Position numbers and translations under genes: made by a program. A stretch of 64,000 bases of DNA from Acanthaster planci (Eukaryota; Echinodermata; Asteroidea; Valvatida; Acanthasteridae): the NCBI RefSeq assembly GCF_001949145.1, contig NW_019091465.1, positions 1,236,753 to 1,300,752 of the forward strand, given 5' to 3'. Below are positions 60,134-64,000 of the stretch, piece by piece. The notes beneath the pieces were generated by a model that was not told the origin of the DNA, ran no database searches, and saw only the letters and a program-made list of their open reading frames with translations. Positions within the stretch are counted from its first letter, which is position 1. Every line of letters starts with the position of its first letter.

Positions 60134-60813
60134 GTAGGGAAAGTCTGGCAGTTGAAACGATAAAATTCGTAAATAGCATTTTATAGCTCAGTATCATTCT
60201 GTATAGCAATTTACCCTCAAATGGATGGGATTGTTCCAGCCTACTGACCCTGGATATCATGGACCTGGATATATCGCGCCCACCCTCTAGACTAAATTTT
60301 TGCCTACTGCCAGCACTTTGCCTGGGCGTTTATAACCCTTTAAGGGTGTTTGCGCAGTATGGAGCAGAAGCAAATTGTTTATTATACCAAAACAAAGCAT
60401 TATGAAAATGGAACTCCACAGAGTCGGAAATATAGAAGATGCGTCGTAATTATTCCACTTAAGATGGCTTCTACAGACGAAGAATTACCCCCCCCCCGCC
60501 GCAGATGCCTCTATCCCCGAGTGCCCCCCTTTAAATCTCTGAATAATCCCCGTTAAATTTGCAGTTGCAGATTCGTTTTTTTTGGGGGGGGGCCCAGGAC
60601 ATTTCGTCATGCCGCTGCTTCATTGCACATTTGATCCTTGGTTTCACGTCTCCTTTTCTTTCATCGTGGTCTTTGCCATCATTTACAGTACCGTCGTGTC
60701 AACAAGCGGTGCGACCGTGTCCCGCGCCCTATTTCAATACTCGACTGAAGACCACGTCCCTGAAGTATACATGTAGTTATTCACGATTATTGTCGGTCGA
60801 ACTTGGCTTGCAG

Positions 60814-60988
60814 GATTCTGAAAAGAGCGCCCTCCAGTGGGGAGACGGCTCTCCGGTGGACGCCGACCTCTGGATCCAGTTCAACCCTGACCGTACGTAC
60901 GCGTGTGCAGCGCTACGCAAAACGGACAAGAAGTTCGAACTTGCTGATTGCAGTGACCTCAACCACAGGATATGCGAGAGCGAACCGG
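60814..60988 (+). CDS. C-type lectin domain gene, exon with second half of domain
   Basis: The acceptor GGCTTGCAG leads into DSEKSALQWGDGSPVDADLW, then YACAAL, then FELADCSDLNHRICESEP, and the exon ends in phase 1 before GTAATG. It supplies the last three cysteines, completing six. The usual calcium and sugar motifs (EPN/QPD and WND) are absent: the loop reads FNPDR and the strand reads FELADC. The domain is therefore more likely to bind protein, or sugar without calcium. Intron size from the previous exon is 680 bp. Confidence 0.85.
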
Positions 60989-61171
60989 GTAATGTTCAGT
61001 CAGTTGGTCAGTCCGTCTATCAGTCGATCTGTTTGTTCGTTGCTGTTTTATGACTATCGTGGTTGTATTTAATCCATTTTGTTTCTGTTAACGACCCAAT
61101 TTCACTCTCTGTGTACTCAGGGTTGTGGCTGTGTTTTCTTTTATATACAAAATGTGGCTGCTAGGTGCATT

Positions 61172-61755
61172 CAGGGGCGGATCCAGGATTTTCCAAGGGG
61201 GGGGGCGTGAACTAAAGCAACAATAGAGTACCGAAGTGAACACGTCACAGGCACAATTAGTGTGTAAAAGGCATTACAGCGAGAACCAGCGCGTGAACCA
61301 ACACGCGCGCGTACTCCATTCGTTTGCACTGCACTTTCTGGTTCACTGTGACGTCACATTTGGTTACTCTTTGGTATCAGGTTCGTAAGTGACTTCGTCA
61401 CAAAGGCGGACGCGCCACGATTCGCAGGCTCCCATTGGACAATCGCTGAAGTTGCGCGTTAATTTCCGGTTTCATGGTTCCATGTAAATGGCGATCAATG
61501 CATGTACCCCTATATGTGCTCTGCATGCGCAGTGGGCGTGGTTTAAACTGAAGTGACGTCACACTTACGAACCGGATAATGCCCGCGAGCGCGTAGCGCC
61601 CAGACCTTACAGCGTGGCGTCAGGGTCCCGCTCAACGTGGGGCCCAGGGAAATCTTTGATTCTAGGCGCTCTACATATCTAATAAAAAAAAATCATTTTT
61701 TTTTATTTGGTGAGAAAAGGGGGCGTGCGCCTCACGCCCCCTGGATCCGCCCCTT
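61172..61755. mobile_element. TIR element, 584 bp, in lectin-gene intron
   Basis: Ends CAGGGGCGGATCCAG and CTGGATCCGCCCCTT are inverted repeats that continue inward into G-rich and C-rich tracts (GGGGGGGCGTG and CACGCCCCC). Flanks GGTGCATT and GGTGTTTA agree only at 5 of 8 bases, so an 8-bp duplication is doubtful. The ends resemble hAT types by their CAGGGG start. There is no transposase. It lies wholly within the intron between the lectin and linker exons. Confidence 0.75.
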
Positions 61756-62310
61756 GGTGTTTACCACACAAACAGTAGCATGTATTTTGTCACCAACTGC
61801 GGCCATCTTGTGTTCTCGAGAAGCCATTTCTATTGCTGCCATTATTGAGAACGAACTAAGGCCTACGACATTTCCCTTTACTGAGTCAGCTAAAGCTGGT
61901 TTGGAGGCTAACCAGTGATACGTCCATTGCAAGTGTACGAACCAGCCAGGAAGACTCCATGCATACAGGGGTCCTGTTTGAACTCCTCTCATATCAAACC
62001 TTGTTCGTACGGGTAGGGGAACTATTATATAGGTCTAGGCAATTAAATTTCGCCCCTGGATCACGTGTTTGGGTTCTATGACAATGACACGTACACCCGC
62101 AGACAGAATTTAACAATACAGCTATGGCAGTAGCAGAAATGACAGTGACAACGACTGAAAACGGTAACAGTAACAACTGTCGTTTGACTGCCAGAACTAA
62201 GCAGTCTATCTCAGATCTCGGCTGTCCAATGGTTCAGGTTTGATCGTGATTCTCGCGATTACATCCGAATTCTTCAGTCTTCAATAAATGTTACTCCTAA
62301 TCTTGCTCAG

Positions 62311-62498
62311 ATACGCCTCAGAACCGAGAATTAACGACGCCGACGGAAGCCAAGTCATCAAAAGCTGAAACCACATTGGATGATACCATCCCAAAGATGA
62401 CCACAACGGAAACCACTGAGACTTTGAATATCGGGACATCTCCGCAGACCGCAGCTTCTGATACCGCAACAATGCCCGAAGCCACCGCTACAAATTTT
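62311..62498 (+). CDS. C-type lectin gene, Thr-rich linker exon
   Basis: The acceptor CTTGCTCAG is joined in phase 1 to the lectin exon and gives about 62 codons rich in Thr, Ala, Ser and Glu (ELTTPTEAKSSKAETT, then TTTETTETL). It ends in phase 0 before GTGAGC. The composition suggests an O-glycosylated stalk between the lectin head and the following domain. Without the donor, the frame would hit TGA 26 bases downstream, which supports the splice. Confidence 0.7.
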
Positions 62499-62929
62499 GT
62501 GAGCATAGCCCAAAAGCCCCGTCGCTGATAAGGAAATCCTAACCACTAGGGACCATGAAGAACACCACCTGAATTATAAAAGTTATAAAGCACTGTGCCA
62601 AATCCTATGGGAACCTTGTACAAACTACCACTTCGGATATTGGCACTACGGCAAAACCACAGCGAATTTGAACAAGACCACGACGGACACGTCACTCTCT
62701 AGAGCTCAGATGTACCCCTTTAAACTTCCTAGCCTGCGAGAGTCCGTCCTGAATTTCACCTTTAACGAGAAATCAGACTCTCCGCTGACCTCAGGCAAAG
62801 TCCTTCTGATTCTTAAGTTGAAGAACCATGACTTTTAAGAAAAATATTAACATGGAAGCTCCGATCAATGTATTTTGGATTTTCTATGAGACCAAGACAA
62901 GTCCAATTGAATTACATCTTTATTTTCAG

Positions 62930-63040
62930 CCGGAGAGCAGCTACGCAGTCTCACAAAACAATGCTCTGAAACAGTGCGTCACACTTGATTGCCTGAAGGA
63001 GCTCATCGAGCAGGACCCAACCAACGAAGCTCAACTCACG
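62930..63040 (+). CDS. C-type lectin gene, helical exon (GAIN-like)
   Basis: A strong acceptor (TTTATTTTCAG) and donor (ACG|GTAAAT) bound 37 codons: PESSYAVSQNNALKQC, then DCLKELIEQDPTNEAQLT. It is phase 0 on both sides, matching its neighbours. The helical pattern and position resemble subdomain A of GAIN domains in adhesion GPCRs or polycystin-1-like proteins, both of which occur with C-type lectin domains. That identification is an inference. Confidence 0.65.
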
Positions 63041-63653
63041 GTAAATGTAGCACGTCACCAGACAGGGAGTCATAATAACGCAGAGTCATAATGGTCGGGC
63101 AAAGTGGGTGTCCCCCAATGGGTGGTTGTCTCATGCAACCTTTTTGATCTTTTTTAGGAGCGAGGCTACATTGTGGAGCTTTTATACGCCTTTTGAGGAA
63201 AGGAATGAGACAGTCTAACATCGTCCTTCTATTGTTAATTCCCCAACAAAATTGGCCCCTGGAGAGCGAAGAGCTTATTTTCCGATGTTCACCCCAAATC
63301 CATCAGTAATGAACGATAAATCTTCCCCTTTTACGGAAAAGTTTGGGTAAACAGTTGATTGGAAACTACAGAGGGTAAATAAGGAAGTCTGCACATTAAA
63401 GACAGTAGCTTTTGGAAAAAAGGAGATCTCGAAAATCGATGCAACTGGCATGGCTATCGCCTTGTGTGATAATCTTACGCAGGGATAAAATAACCCAGGA
63501 AATCGACTGAAGCCGACAGCCACGCGCAGGCCGTTTCACTTCACCTGTTTTGTAGATGCACGTGTTACTGCTAGCGTTGGATAAGTTTACGACGCAGCTA
63601 AAAATGTAGCATTACTGAACGGAAAATGGGTTTGTTTTCAATTTCTTTGTCAG

Positions 63654-63719
63654 AAAGTTGTGGAGGTCAGCACCGACTTACTAGGCGGGGACACCTTGAC
63701 TCCAACTGGGATGCCGGTG
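63654..63719 (+). CDS. C-type lectin gene, following exon (GAIN-like)
   Basis: An acceptor (TTTCTTTGTCAG) precedes 22 codons, KVVEVSTDLLGGDTLTPTGM plus PV, up to a GTGAAT donor. It is phase 0. An alternative donor three bases earlier is also possible. The text VV-VSTDLL---DTLTP resembles the second helix of GAIN subdomain A. The gene continues past the right end of the window, so the membrane part cannot be seen. Confidence 0.6.
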
Positions 63720-64000
63720 GTGAATCATTTTCTTTCAATAAATGATATCAGTTACCATAAATCACCAGTATATGAGTAAGATATTTTATTGGGAGGGTAC
63801 TGCGGAAGGCTTTAAGTAGGTCAGCCAGAACTGTCAAGAGCAAAATCATTCTCGATGTTCGCCCAAATCTTCATATTGATCAAGACAGTCTTCTTGCAGT
63901 TTGTAGTCATTGTGATTTCACTAAGTTAAAGTGTGAAGGGGAAGAGTATTCCATGAACTAGAATTGTTATTTGTTTCAATTACTGAAGCCCTTCCAAATT
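63720..64000 (+). other. Intronic sequence at the right end
   Basis: No further exon was recognised after the last donor, so the lectin gene's next exon lies beyond the window. Confidence 0.5.

Overview
This is a piece of nuclear genome from an animal, most likely a marine invertebrate deuterostome. I favour an echinoderm, probably a sea star, but cannot exclude an acorn worm or lancelet. The reasons are spliced genes with GT-AG introns, animal protein families (POLR2H, ERGIC2, NAA80 and a C-type lectin with a probable GAIN domain), a crowd of small inverted-repeat transposons, and very common short palindromes (TACATGTA, TAGGCCTA, TACCGGTA). There are no operons, CRISPR arrays or bacterial genes. 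Most open frames in the window are chance frames.

Region 1 (1-21.6 kb) contains no intact gene that I can recognise. It is saturated with ACATGTA palindromes and carries several inverted-repeat elements, one tRNA-derived SINE, a decayed intron-less copy of ERGIC2 (18.2-19.1 kb) and a LINE scrap. A few blocks have the composition of regulatory DNA. If POLR2H is a normal gene, much of this may be its introns or downstream flank.

Region 2 (21.7-22.0 kb) holds the first coding exon of POLR2H, an RNA polymerase I/II/III shared subunit. It lies on the minus strand and its CpG-rich promoter is to the right. At about 21 kb the ACATGTA density falls sharply.

Region 3 (22-44 kb) is mostly non-coding and made of dispersed repeats, including two of the three copies of one hAT-like MITE family whose 8-bp target duplications can still be read. 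An apparent signal-peptide exon with a perfect splice donor lies at 39.25 kb (+).

Region 4 (44-53 kb) is a plus-strand tandem array of three GNAT acetyltransferase genes of the NAA80 (actin N-terminal acetyltransferase) type, spaced about 4.15 kb apart. Copies 1 and 3 are intact. Copy 2 is a pseudogene.

Region 5 (59.9-63.7 kb) has five phase-compatible plus-strand exons of a secreted or membrane gene: a six-cysteine C-type lectin domain, a Thr-rich linker and the start of what looks like a GAIN-type helical region. The gene runs off the right end. The 39.25-kb signal-peptide exon matches it in phase. If they belong together, the NAA80 array is nested in a 20.6-kb first intron.

Everything here was read by eye. 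Alignments to human proteins are from memory of the families, and counts are hand counts.
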